From assembly GCF_019977655.1 (NCBI RefSeq), contig NZ_AP024849.1, positions 2,885,001-2,949,000 on the forward strand: a stretch of DNA of 64,000 nucleotides. Direction: 5' to 3'. Every line of letters begins with the position of its first letter. Positions within the stretch are counted from its first letter, which is position 1. Origin of the DNA: Clostridium gelidum (GTDB lineage: Bacteria > Bacillota > Clostridia > Clostridiales > Clostridiaceae). Under the pieces are notes generated by a model. The model was not told the origin of the DNA and made no database searches. It was given only the letters and a program-made list of their open reading frames with translations. The position numbers were made by a program, and so were the translations under genes. This document shows, in pieces, positions 35,322 through 43,836 of this stretch.

Positions 35322-35498
35322 ATGATAAAAGAATGTAAAAAAGGCTACGATGTAAATATAAGAAAATTTGGTATTCAAACCAATGTAATTTTACCATTTG
35401 CAAATGTTAATAGTGATGGTACATGCTCTATAAAATGTATAACAGATAAATGTGAATTAATTGATGTATGCGAATATAAAGATTATATTAAAGATTAA
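35322..35498 (+). CDS. 58-aa cysteine-rich protein
   Basis: Short ORF with a strong GAGGAGG site 7 nt before the ATG. Five cysteines (5, 35, 39, 44, 50) are spaced C-x3-C-x4-C-x5-C in the second half, so metal binding or disulfides are possible. No signal peptide is seen. I do not recognise a family. Spo0A-like boxes upstream and a 13-bp terminator stem downstream support a real, possibly sporulation-linked gene. Confidence 0.7.
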   Translation: MIKECKKGYDVNIRKFGIQTNVILPFANVNSDGTCSIKCITDKCELIDVCEYKDYIKD

Positions 35499-35555
35499 AA
35501 TAACAATTTATATAGGTTCAAAAAATATGAATTGTTAATATTTTTCCACATACAT

Positions 35556-35593
35556 TTAAAGGTAGTCCTAATTTAAAATTGGACTACCTTTAA
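35556..35593 (+). terminator. Terminator of the Cys-rich ORF
   Basis: TTAAAGGTAGTCC pairs perfectly with GGACTACCTTTAA (13 bp, 12-nt loop). No T-run follows; instead the inverted-repeat element begins at the last base, and its own palindrome ends in T-runs. Confidence 0.7.
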
Positions 35594-35794
35594 GGCACAT
35601 AAAAATAAATAACAAGTCCAAAGTTGCCATGAATATTTTTCATCAGGCAAGGAGGCGAATTGACCTCATAGCGAGCCTATTAGGTCAATTTGCCGACGCA
35701 GCATGATGGAAAATAGGCACATTAGAAAAGAGTAGCTGTGCTAAAATACGGAACTTCTCTGGCAAATGGACTTGTTATTTTTTTGATTGTACCT
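35593..35794. repeat. Terminal-inverted-repeat element, 202-bp long form
   Basis: The ends match the 84-bp element at 15330 (AGGCACA... AATAACAAGTCCA and its inverse). The core adds a hairpin GGCGAATTGACCT/AGGTCAATTTGCC, another region with ATGAATATTTTTCAT, and a segment pairing AGAAAAG with CTTCTCT. The inner TTGCC/GGCAA pair here is TTGCA/TGCAA in the short copy, a compensatory change. No coding capacity. It lies between the Cys-rich ORF and the convergent helicase gene. Confidence 0.8.
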
Positions 35795-35818
35795 AAATAG
35801 ACATATAAATAATTCAGT

Positions 35819-36928
35819 TTATATGTCTACATTTCTCCTAGGAATTTTAAATCCAATATTATTTTCAATTTGTTCTAATTCTCTCATGTTTTTAGGATCT
35901 ACAAACATACATGTGTAACCACTTTCTCCAGCTCTACCAGTTCTACCTATACGGTGAATATAGCTTTCAACAGTTTCGGGTATATCATAGTTGTAAATAT
36001 GAGTTATTCCACTTATATCTAAACCTCTTGCTGCTACATCTGTAGCTATTAAATATTGAATGTCTGCATTTCTAAAAGATTTCATTATTCGTTCTCTTTT
36101 GTTTTGAGGAATATCGCTATGTAATTTTACACAATCATATTTACGTGTATGCAGAATTACTTCAAGCTCATCAACTCTTCTTTTAGTTCTACAGAATATA
36201 ATAGCCATAAATGAATTATCTTCATCTAATACTTTGCATAAAGCATCTCTTTTATTTCTATCAGTAGTTTCAACTACATCTTGTTTAATTGCACTTAACG
36301 TAACTTCTTCTTTTTTTATAGAAACTATACTTGGATCAATCATATATCTATAAGCTAATTTTTTTACATCTGAATTCATTGTTGCTGAGAAACAAAGGGT
36401 TTGATGTTTTTTAGGCATTTCTTTTATAATTGATTCAACTTCATTTTTAAAACCCATTAGTAACATTTGATCTGCTTCATCTAAAATGAAAGTTTTCAAT
36501 TTACTTAAATCAATTGTTTTTCTTTCTATATGATCTAAAAGTCTACCTGGAGTTGCAATTATTAAATGAATATTTTTATTTAATTTTTTTAGTTGAGATC
36601 CAATATCGCGTCCACCATAAGTTGCTAATATATTTATGTTTTTGGCTTCTTTAAGCTTATTAGCTTCATTAGTTATTTGAATAGCAAGCTCTCTAGTTGG
36701 AGTTAATATAAGAGCTTGAATTTCATTTGACGCACAATTTATATTCTCAAAAATAGGAAGCAAAAAGGCAAGAGTTTTACCAGTTCCAGTTGCAGCTTCG
36801 GCTATTATATCGTGTCCTTCCTTTATAAGAGATATACATTGTTCTTGAATTGGGGTAGGGTTAGTGATTCCTGTATTTTTTAATATATTTATTAAATCAT
36901 CGTTTATTCCTAATTGTTTAAAATTCAT
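35819..36928 (-). CDS. DEAD-box RNA helicase
   Basis: 369-aa superfamily 2 helicase core without a long C-terminal tail. Q motif PTPIQEQ, Walker A ATGTGKT, PTRELA, DEAD, SAT and HRIGRTGR are all present. It probably remodels rRNA or mRNA in the cold or during ribosome assembly. The minus-strand ATG at 36928 is preferred (AAAGG upstream); in-frame ATGs at 36937, 36946 and a further start at 36967 are less likely. It stands alone, facing the inverted-repeat element. Confidence 0.92.
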   Translation of the reverse strand: MNFKQLGINDDLINILKNTGITNPTPIQEQCISLIKEGHDIIAEAATGTGKTLAFLLPIFENINCASNEIQALILTPTRELAIQITNEANKLKEAKNINILATYGGRDIGSQLKKLNKNIHLIIATPGRLLDHIERKTIDLSKLKTFILDEADQMLLMGFKNEVESIIKEMPKKHQTLCFSATMNSDVKKLAYRYMIDPSIVSIKKEEVTLSAIKQDVVETTDRNKRDALCKVLDEDNSFMAIIFCRTKRRVDELEVILHTRKYDCVKLHSDIPQNKRERIMKSFRNADIQYLIATDVAARGLDISGITHIYNYDIPETVESYIHRIGRTGRAGESGYTCMFVDPKNMRELEQIENNIGFKIPRRNVDI

Positions 36929-37391
36929 ATTTTTCATACCTTTCATAATTAGATGTATAAATACCAAAAGCTAAAATTTAAAATATATATATAGAAATTT
37001 TAATTCTTCAGAAAAATAGGTGATAGTCACCAAATTAGGTATAGATTATTTTTACAACATATATATAAGAAATTTTAAAATCGTATAGTTATATTAATCT
37101 AGTATTTTAATTTTAATTAAGCACTACCCTATATAATATAGGTAATTAATTATAAAAGTCAATTAATAAAGAGCATTTATTGAAAAAAAGCTTTACAAAA
37201 CGCAAAAATATGTTAAATTTAAATAGAGTAACAATATATACTAAAATTATAGGAATACTAGAAACGGTTATTTTTTAAAAAAGAAGAAATATGTATGATA
37301 TTTTGTACATATGATACATTTCAATATTTGATTTTTTAAATATGACTCAATATAATTAACGTAAAGAGAAAGGCTAAGGTGTGGTGATTTT
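36929..37391. other. Divergent intergenic region, helicase/Rrf2
   Basis: 463 nt, very AT-rich, between the DEAD-box gene (-) and the Rrf2 gene (+). It presumably holds both promoters and a long helicase leader. I see no gene and no recognisable RNA element. Confidence 0.4.
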
Positions 37392-37820
37392 ATGAAAATT
37401 TCAACAAAAGGTAGATATGGATTAAGAGCATTAATAGATATATGTTTATATGCATCAGCAGAAATGGTTACAGTAAAAAGTATCTCAGAAAGACAAGGAA
37501 TATCAGAAAGATATCTAGAACAAATATTTTCTTCACTTAGAAAAGGTGGGATAATAAATGCTAAAAAAGGAGCTCAAGGAGGATATTTTTTAGCTAAGAG
37601 TGCTAGAGAATTTACAATTGGAGACATTTTAAGTGTTTTAGAAGGAGATTTACTTTTAATTGATATAGAAAAAGATGAAAATGCTATCGAAAATTTTATA
37701 AGTGAAAACTTATGGAATGTTATAAATAATAAGATAAGTTCATTTTTTAATTCGATAACATTGGAAGATTTAGCTAATGATTATAAGAATAAAAATAAAG
37801 AAGATATGTATTATATATAA
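37392..37820 (+). CDS. Rrf2 family regulator, CymR-like
   Basis: 142 aa. The N-terminal winged helix (MKISTKGRYGLRALIDI, ISERYLEQIFSSLRK, GGYFLAK) is typical Rrf2. The three Cys that hold the cluster in IscR/NsrR are absent; the only Cys is near residue 18. That favours a CymR-type regulator of cysteine metabolism working with CysK over an iron-sulfur sensor. No cys or isc genes lie beside it, so the target set is unknown. Confidence 0.85.
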   Translation: MKISTKGRYGLRALIDICLYASAEMVTVKSISERQGISERYLEQIFSSLRKGGIINAKKGAQGGYFLAKSAREFTIGDILSVLEGDLLLIDIEKDENAIENFISENLWNVINNKISSFFNSITLEDLANDYKNKNKEDMYYI

Positions 37821-37827
37821 TCTATTT

Positions 37828-37886
37828 AGGCATAATACTTGGAATGGACTAGTATACTGACTTATTATTTTTTTTGAATTTGCATT
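37828..37886. repeat. Decayed inverted-repeat element after the Rrf2 gene
   Basis: AGGCATAATACTTG at the left, and CTTATTATTTTTTTTGA followed by TGCAT at the right, match the family ends with mismatches. The T8 run could terminate the Rrf2 transcript. Confidence 0.5.
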
Positions 37887-37896
37887 AAAAGATTAA

Positions 37897-37929
37897 AATA
37901 CAAGCCTACAATAATTGTAGGCTTGTATT
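37897..37929 (-). terminator. Strong palindrome, terminator for the minus-strand remnant
   Basis: AATACAAGCCTACAAT and its inverse form a 16-bp arm stem with almost no loop. On the minus strand it is followed by TTTTAATCTTTT, and it overlaps the end of the 37928-38128 remnant. It may also act on the plus strand. Confidence 0.65.
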
Positions 37930-38128
37930 ATTTTATCTTAATGTCTTTCAATTTGTTTCTAATTTCATGGATTTCTGTTTCTAGAGTATGGATTTTACTA
38001 TCTAATGTTTGCAGAACTTTAGCATTATGTAATTTTGATTTTTTATCTAAAGATTTATCAATATCCTTCATGATTTTAATTAGCTTTTGTAATAAATCAT
38101 ATGCTATTTTTTTGTTGAATTAGTCCAT
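37928..38128 (-). pseudogene. Interrupted small coiled-coil gene remnant
   Basis: The minus strand reads 47 helical residues from an ATG at 38071 (MKDIDKSLDKKSK...) with heptad-like Leu/Ile. The same frame extends upstream through 16 more plausible residues (FNKKIAYDLLQKLIKI) to an in-frame TAA at 38120-38122, then ATG-GAC at 38123-38128. The internal ATG has no ribosome site, so this looks like a gene broken by a stop near codon 3. A terminator sits exactly at its end. Confidence 0.4.
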
Positions 38129-38223
38129 ATATTCAAATAAGGCTAGCTTTTAGATTGCTTGCAGATAGTGAAACAAGTTCTAGTGAGTATAACGATAATT
38201 ATAAAAACAATAAAATAAATATC

Positions 38224-38251
38224 TTGTTAAATATAGATATAATGGTATAAT
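38224..38251 (+). promoter_or_regulatory. Promoter of the wall-binding protein gene
   Basis: TTGTTA, a 16-nt spacer and TATAAT stand 31 nt before the ATG at 38282. Confidence 0.45.
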
Positions 38252-38281
38252 TTTTACATAATGGAAATTGAGGGGGAAATA

Positions 38282-38944
38282 ATGAAAAGTAAATTATTAA
38301 AAAAATTTATAACTTTAACTATTATAGGGGCAACTTTATTAACTACGTTACCAATAGGAGCAAGTGCCGAATGGAGAAGCAATAATGTTGGCTGGTCGTA
38401 TTCACAAGGAACTAGTTATTCAATTGGGTGGAAATTAATTGATAACAGTTGGTATTACTTTGATTCTAATGGTTATATGGCTCATAATACTATAGTGGAT
38501 GGATACTATATTGAATCTAATGGAACAGCAGTTGCTACTTCAAGTGTAGGTATACCAATTAAAGTTCCAGCTAATTGGACAAAGTTGGATATGAAAGTAG
38601 CTGGAATTGATTTGAGTTATAATATGAATAATAAATCAGCGTTTATTTATTCAACTAAGGATTTACCTGCTGGATGTTCGGAAAGCATTTTTATGAGTGG
38701 CGTGAAAGCTGGATTATCAAGTAAACAATCAGATGTTCAAGTCAGTGAAAAAAATTATAATGGGAAAAAGGCTTTCTGCGCAGAGTATGTGTATACACAA
38801 AATTCTCAAACTTTAAAAAATTATATGGTGTTTATCTTTAATAATAATAAAGCATATGTTTTTGGGATATCAAGTAATTTAGACTCATTTGATAATAATA
38901 AACGAGAATTAGAAGATCTCTTGAATTTATCGTTAGCATTTTAA
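38282..38944 (+). CDS. Secreted cell-wall-binding repeat protein
   Basis: 220 aa. A signal peptide (basic MKSKLLKK, hydrophobic core, cleavage after SASA-type GASA near residue 29) is followed by choline-binding-like wall repeats (GWKLIDNSWYYFDSNGYMA, about 49-67) and a C-terminal domain of about 130 residues I do not recognise. It is probably attached to teichoic acids at the surface. GAGGGGG lies 5 nt before ATG 38282; the ATG at 38261 has no site. Confidence 0.82.
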   Translation: MKSKLLKKFITLTIIGATLLTTLPIGASAEWRSNNVGWSYSQGTSYSIGWKLIDNSWYYFDSNGYMAHNTIVDGYYIESNGTAVATSSVGIPIKVPANWTKLDMKVAGIDLSYNMNNKSAFIYSTKDLPAGCSESIFMSGVKAGLSSKQSDVQVSEKNYNGKKAFCAEYVYTQNSQTLKNYMVFIFNNNKAYVFGISSNLDSFDNNKRELEDLLNLSLAF

Positions 38945-38965
38945 TAGAAGATAATTCAAAAATAG

Positions 38966-38988
38966 ATCACATTTAATTTCAATGTGAT
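38966..38988 (+). terminator. Terminator after the wall-binding protein gene
   Basis: ATCACATT pairs with AATGTGAT across a 7-nt loop, followed by TTTATTTGTT. The rest of the 911-nt gap is occupied by the T-box leader from about 39176 and an orphan T-box module. Confidence 0.6.
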
Positions 38989-39175
38989 TTATTTGTTACA
39001 TTGAAAACTATTATAAAGGCTAATGGAAATAAATATATTTTATATTTATTTTAAATATTTAGATAATAGTAGTAATAACTAGCATTTTAAATATAAACGC
39101 TGAAAACACATGAATTTTGGGATATTATGAATTGGCAAAATATATAAAAGATGCATATAATGAATATAAAGCTAA

Positions 39176-39504
39176 AACCTGTGATAAGAATAGTAAATAA
39201 TAAAGCTTAGTGTAAAGAGAGTTCGAGAGCTTGGTGAGATTCGAATACTGTAGATATTATTGAATGGGTCTTTGAGGTGACATTTTGAAATTTTGAGTAG
39301 GAATGTACGGGAAGTCAGCCGTTAAAATGACAGGATATAAAATATGAGAATTATAAATCTAATTTAATTTGTATTTGTAGAAAATAAATAATATTAAAGA
39401 TTAATTAGCTTTTAAATTTTATTATTAGTATCTGATAAAGTATATACATTAGGTGGTATAACGAAATTATAACATTTCGTCCTTGTAAGGATGAAGTGTT
39501 TTTT
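39176..39504 (+). promoter_or_regulatory. Tryptophan T-box leader of the trp operon
   Basis: Classical T-box order: AGAGAG (39216), GGTGAGA (39233), specifier loop GAA-TGG with the Trp codon TGG at 39265-39267, then the antiterminator bulge sequence AGGTGGTATAACG (39451-39463), and a 12-bp terminator at 39471-39504 ending in six T. Uncharged tRNA-Trp would stabilise the antiterminator and switch the operon on. A near-copy precedes the chorismate mutase gene at 48036. Confidence 0.92.
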
Positions 39505-39673
39505 GTTTATATTTTTATTATTTTTGATTAAGGAAATATGTATTTGGGCAAGTTATTTTTATAATAATATTTTTTGGATTTTGTAAGAAAAATATTTATC
39601 ATTAAAAATTGCCAAATTAAATCTTAATTAAAATGTAAAATTATGATTACAAAATATCACGTAGATTGTATTA

Positions 39674-39734
39674 AAATTTGGGTGGCATAACGAGTCACTT
39701 CGTCCCAAAATTTGGGGACGAAGTGGCTCTTTTT
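39674..39734 (+). promoter_or_regulatory. Orphan T-box antiterminator/terminator module
   Basis: GGGTGGCATAACG (39680-39692) matches the T-box sequence that pairs with the tRNA end, and overlaps a 15-bp terminator stem (GAGTCACTTCGTCCC and its partner, one G-T) followed by five T. The 170 nt before it contain no AGAGAG, GGTGAGA or specifier loop, so stem I is missing. It looks like the 3' half of a second, decayed tandem T-box. Confidence 0.75.
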
Positions 39735-39855
39735 ATATAAAAAATTTCATTCCTAACAAAATAAAAGGAAGTTAAGTCGTATTAACGACTTAACTAAGTT
39801 CGAGGAACCAAATCATAGATTTGGATGCTCACTTATCACTTAAGGGGGAAAGATT

Positions 39856-41247
39856 ATGACTAATATATCAAAAGAGAGTTTTAATGAAAAGAAGAATTCT
39901 GAGACTGTATTTTCTTTAATAAGCGAATTTAGAGGTGATGAAATTACTCCTATAAAAATTTTTGATGGGTTTAAGGGAAATAGAAAATTTATATTTGAAA
40001 GTGGAAGTAAGGAAAATTATTTTGGAAGATATTCATTTCTGGGAGAAAATCCTTATAAAGAAGTTTCTGGTGATACGCAAGAGGAAATTAATGAAATTAA
40101 GAAAGAAATTAGAATAAAGTTTGATAAAAACACTAATTATTTTTCATTTAAAGGTGGAGCAATTGGATATATGGGTTATGACTCTATACAATTGTATGAA
40201 AAGAAGCTTAATTTTAAAAATAAAGATGAATTAAATGTTCCTATAATAAGATTTAATTTTTATGATAGATACATTTGCTATGATCACTTTACTCATAAGG
40301 TTTATATTGTAGATAATATTTTAAAAAATGACAAACGAGATTATGATGAAATAATTAAATCACAAGAGAAATATATAAATAGTCTCTTATATAAGCCAAC
40401 AGTAACTGAAAAATGTGAGGAAAAGAAAGACATCAATTTTAAATTTCATACTTCTAAAGAAGATTATATTGAAAAAGTAAAACGAGCAAAAGAACATATT
40501 TTAGCAGGAGATATTTTTCAAGTTGTATTATCTCAAAGGATGACTTGCGAAACTGAAAAATCCTATTTTGAAATTTATAGAAGACTTAGAGAAGGAAATC
40601 CTTCACCTTATATGTTTTTAATTGATTATGATGCTTATCAAATTATAGGATCATCACCAGAAAGTCTTGTGTCAGTTAAAGAGGGTAAAGTTATGACAAA
40701 TCCAATAGCTGGTACAAAACCAAGAGGAGAAACTCCTGAAATAGATAATGCACTTGAAAAAGAACTTATGGAAGATAAAAAAGAACTAGCAGAACATGTT
40801 ATGCTTGTGGACCTTGGAAGAAATGATATAGGTAAGATAAGTAAAATTGGCAGCGTAAATGTTAGTGAGTTTATGAAAATTGAAAAATTTTCACATGTAA
40901 TGCATATAACAACAAAAGTTGTTGGAGATATAAAAGAGACTTGCGATGGTTTTGATGCAATAGCTGCATGCCTTCCAGCAGGAACTGTATCAGGTGCTCC
41001 TAAAATAAGAGCAATGGAAATTATAGAAGATCTTGAAGATTATAAAAGAGGAATTTATTCAGGCGCAGTTGGATATTTTTCATATGGCGGAGACATGGAT
41101 GTGGCAATTGCACTAAGGACTATTATATTACAGGGTAAAACTGCTTACCTTCAAGCAGGAGCTGGAATTGTTTATGATTCAGTAGCAGAAACAGAATTTG
41201 AAGAAGTTCAAAACAAATTAAAAGTTTTAAAGGAGGCTTTAAGATGA
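39856..41247 (+). CDS. trpE: Anthranilate synthase component I
   Basis: 463-aa chorismate-utilising enzyme that makes anthranilate with TrpG. PAGTVSGAPKIRAMEII is the conserved catalytic motif and IGSSPESLVSV is typical. The N-terminal FESGSKENYFGRYS corresponds to the Trp feedback site region. AAGGGGGAAA precedes the ATG, after two small leader hairpins at 39770-39824. The stop overlaps trpG by four bases. It opens the operon trpEGDCFBAB. Confidence 0.96.
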   Translation: MTNISKESFNEKKNSETVFSLISEFRGDEITPIKIFDGFKGNRKFIFESGSKENYFGRYSFLGENPYKEVSGDTQEEINEIKKEIRIKFDKNTNYFSFKGGAIGYMGYDSIQLYEKKLNFKNKDELNVPIIRFNFYDRYICYDHFTHKVYIVDNILKNDKRDYDEIIKSQEKYINSLLYKPTVTEKCEEKKDINFKFHTSKEDYIEKVKRAKEHILAGDIFQVVLSQRMTCETEKSYFEIYRRLREGNPSPYMFLIDYDAYQIIGSSPESLVSVKEGKVMTNPIAGTKPRGETPEIDNALEKELMEDKKELAEHVMLVDLGRNDIGKISKIGSVNVSEFMKIEKFSHVMHITTKVVGDIKETCDGFDAIAACLPAGTVSGAPKIRAMEIIEDLEDYKRGIYSGAVGYFSYGGDMDVAIALRTIILQGKTAYLQAGAGIVYDSVAETEFEEVQNKLKVLKEALR

Positions 41248-41831
41248 TAGCTTTAATAGATAATTACGATTCATTTACATTTAATTTATATCAATATTTA
41301 AGTGAATTTGCAGAAACTAAAGTTTTTAGAAATGATGAAATAACTATAGAAGAATTAAGCGAATTAAATCCAAAGGGAATAGTTATTTCACCAGGACCTG
41401 GAGTTCCAGAAGATGCAGGGATTTCAATAGAAGTAATTAAAAAATTAGGGAATAAAATCCCAATACTTGGAATATGCCTTGGACATCAAAGTATTGCAGC
41501 TGCCTATGGTGGCAATGTAATACGCGCAAATGAAATTTTTCATGGTAAAACTTCAAAAATTCAAGTTAAAGGAAAAGATATATTTGAAGGAATCCCAAGA
41601 AAATTAGATGTTATGAGATACCATTCATTAATAGTTGAAAATAGTTCTCTTCCTAATTGTCTTGAAGTTTTAGCTTTTACTGTAGAAAGTAATGACATTA
41701 TGGCAATTAAGCATAAGGAATACAATGTATTTGGACTTCAATTTCATCCCGAATCAATATATACTCCAAAGGGCAAGCATATGATTGGAAATTTTGTAAT
41801 CAATATTTGTGAAGATAAATTAAACGATTAA
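41244..41831 (+). CDS. trpG: Anthranilate synthase glutamine amidotransferase
   Basis: 195-aa class I glutamine amidotransferase supplying ammonia to TrpE. The Cys nucleophile is in GICLGHQSIA, and the His-Glu pair in QFHPESI. The ATG overlaps trpE by four bases (ATGA), indicating translational coupling. It may also serve aminodeoxychorismate synthase, as in other Firmicutes, but no pab genes are seen here. A 117-nt gap separates it from trpD. Confidence 0.95.
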   Translation: MIALIDNYDSFTFNLYQYLSEFAETKVFRNDEITIEELSELNPKGIVISPGPGVPEDAGISIEVIKKLGNKIPILGICLGHQSIAAAYGGNVIRANEIFHGKTSKIQVKGKDIFEGIPRKLDVMRYHSLIVENSSLPNCLEVLAFTVESNDIMAIKHKEYNVFGLQFHPESIYTPKGKHMIGNFVINICEDKLND

Positions 41832-41948
41832 TTTGCAAGGTAGTAAAAATACTCTTATATATTAGTACGTTGTAAAAATAAAATGAAATATCATTAATAA
41901 TAAGCAGTAAATAAGCAAATAATAAAGTGATTTTGAGGGGGATTTAAA

Positions 41949-42959
41949 ATGACAATTGATAAGGCAATTAAAAAATTATCTTCAAAGGAAGTATTAACTG
42001 AAGATGAAGTAAGAGCTGTAATAAATCAAATTATGAGAGGAGAAGCAACATCTTCTCAAATTGGTGGGTTTTTAATCGGTCTTAGAATAAATGGAGAAAC
42101 TCCAGCGCAAATTTTAGGTGCAGTTAAAGCACTTAGAGATAATTTAATTCCAGTTAAAATAGAAGACAATGCACATCTTATAGATACTTGTGGAACTGGT
42201 GGAGATGGATCAAAGACGTTTAATATTTCTACAGCAGTTGCAATAATTGCAGCAAGTGGAGGTGCAAAGGTTGCAAAGCATGGTAATCGTGCAGTATCTA
42301 GTAAAAGTGGAAGTGCAGATGTACTTACAGAGCTTGGGATAAAAATTGATTTTGATGAAAGTCAAAGCAAAAAGATAATTGAAGAAAATGGAATGGCATT
42401 TTTATTTGCACCGAAATACAATGGAGCAATGAAAAATGTAGCAAAGGAAAGAAAAGAACTTGGAACAAGAACTATATTTAATTTAATAGGACCTCTTTCA
42501 AATCCAGCGCCACTTACAGGACAACTTATGGGAGTATATGATGGATCATTAATTGAAATTGCTGGAGAAGTTTTATTAAACCTTGGAATAGAAAGAGCTA
42601 TGGTTGTATACGGTGATGATGGCTTAGATGAAATTACAACAACAACAACTACTAATGTATGTGAAGTTAAAGATGGAAAAATTATAACTTATAAATTAGA
42701 TTCAGAAAAACTTGGATTTAAGAAGGCAACTTTAGAAGATTTAAAAGGCGGAGAAGCAAAAGAAAATTCAGAAATAATATTAAGTGTATTAAAAGGGGAA
42801 AAGGGAGCACCAAGGGATATAGTAATAATAAACAGTGGAGCTGCGCTTTATGTTGCAAAACTTGCTGACTCTTTAGAGGAAGGAATAAAAAAAGCTATTG
42901 AGCTTGTTGATTCAGGGGTTGCTTACAAAAAATATGAAGAACTTGCAAGCTTAAAATAA
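41949..42959 (+). CDS. trpD: Anthranilate phosphoribosyltransferase
   Basis: 336-aa homodimeric enzyme joining anthranilate and PRPP. DTCGTGGDGSKTFNIST carries the PRPP-binding glycine loop, and KHGNRAVSSKSGSADVLT the anthranilate site. GAGGGGG precedes the ATG. Order and spacing match the trp operon; the length is normal. No fusion to trpG, unlike in enterobacteria. Confidence 0.96.
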   Translation: MTIDKAIKKLSSKEVLTEDEVRAVINQIMRGEATSSQIGGFLIGLRINGETPAQILGAVKALRDNLIPVKIEDNAHLIDTCGTGGDGSKTFNISTAVAIIAASGGAKVAKHGNRAVSSKSGSADVLTELGIKIDFDESQSKKIIEENGMAFLFAPKYNGAMKNVAKERKELGTRTIFNLIGPLSNPAPLTGQLMGVYDGSLIEIAGEVLLNLGIERAMVVYGDDGLDEITTTTTTNVCEVKDGKIITYKLDSEKLGFKKATLEDLKGGEAKENSEIILSVLKGEKGAPRDIVIINSGAALYVAKLADSLEEGIKKAIELVDSGVAYKKYEELASLK

Positions 42960-42988
42960 GTCGTAAAGTAACTAGGGGGTAATGTATT

Positions 42989-43789
42989 TTGATCTTAGAT
43001 GATATTATAGCAAAGAAAAAAATTAGAGTAGACAAAAGAAAAAAAGAAATTCCTATTAAAGAATTAGAAAAACAAGCGCTTCAAAAAGTTAAGGTTGAAG
43101 CAGAATCCAATTATAAAAATCCTTTTAAAACTGCATTAACGAAAGAAGGGTTATCTGTAATTGCTGAATTTAAAAAGGCTTCCCCTTCAAAAGGTGTAAT
43201 TGTAGAAGAGTTTAATGTAAAAGAAATATTGAATTATTATAATTACCTTGGGGTTGATGTATTTTCAATTTTAACTGAAGAAGATTTCTTCTTAGGATGT
43301 GACGAATATCTTAAAGAAATAAGAAGGATTTCACATACTCCAATTCTTAGAAAAGATTTTATAATAGACTACTATCAAATTTATGAAGCTAAGATTTTAG
43401 GTGCTGATGCAATATTACTTATTGTAAGTGTTTTAGGTGATAATTTGGGAGAATTTTATCATGAAGCAAAAAGATTTAATTTAGAGACTTTAGTTGAAGT
43501 TCATAATAAAGAAGAACTAGACTTGGCGCTTAAATATGATTGTGAGATTATAGGAATAAATAATAGAAATTTAAAAACTTTTGATGTAGCATTAGATACT
43601 ACTAAAGAGCTAATTAAAAGCATACCAAAAGACAAGGTAATTATAGCAGAAAGTGGCATTATGAGTATTGAAGATTTAAAGATGATAGAAGAATTTGGAG
43701 TAGATGGGGCTTTAATTGGAGAATTATTTATGAGAAATATAGATAATTCAGATTTTAAATCTAAATATAAGGAATTTAGAAACAAATAA
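42989..43789 (+). CDS. trpC: Indole-3-glycerol phosphate synthase
   Basis: 266-aa TIM-barrel enzyme. The motifs AEFKKASPSKG, LRKDFIIDYYQIYEA and IGINNRNLKTF carry the catalytic Lys, Glu and Asn residues of the family. The start is a TTG at 42989 with AGGGGGT upstream; the nearby ATG at 42982 is out of frame and stops after six codons, so the non-ATG start is real. Normal length. Confidence 0.94.
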   Translation: MILDDIIAKKKIRVDKRKKEIPIKELEKQALQKVKVEAESNYKNPFKTALTKEGLSVIAEFKKASPSKGVIVEEFNVKEILNYYNYLGVDVFSILTEEDFFLGCDEYLKEIRRISHTPILRKDFIIDYYQIYEAKILGADAILLIVSVLGDNLGEFYHEAKRFNLETLVEVHNKEELDLALKYDCEIIGINNRNLKTFDVALDTTKELIKSIPKDKVIIAESGIMSIEDLKMIEEFGVDGALIGELFMRNIDNSDFKSKYKEFRNK

Positions 43790-43836
43790 CTAATATATAT
43801 ATCATTCAAAAATATTTGCATATGTGAGGATTTAAT

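Noticed and set aside
37923..38123. Plus-strand 66-aa hydrophobic frame
   Set aside because: It starts inside the palindromic terminator and mirrors the better minus-strand coiled-coil frame.
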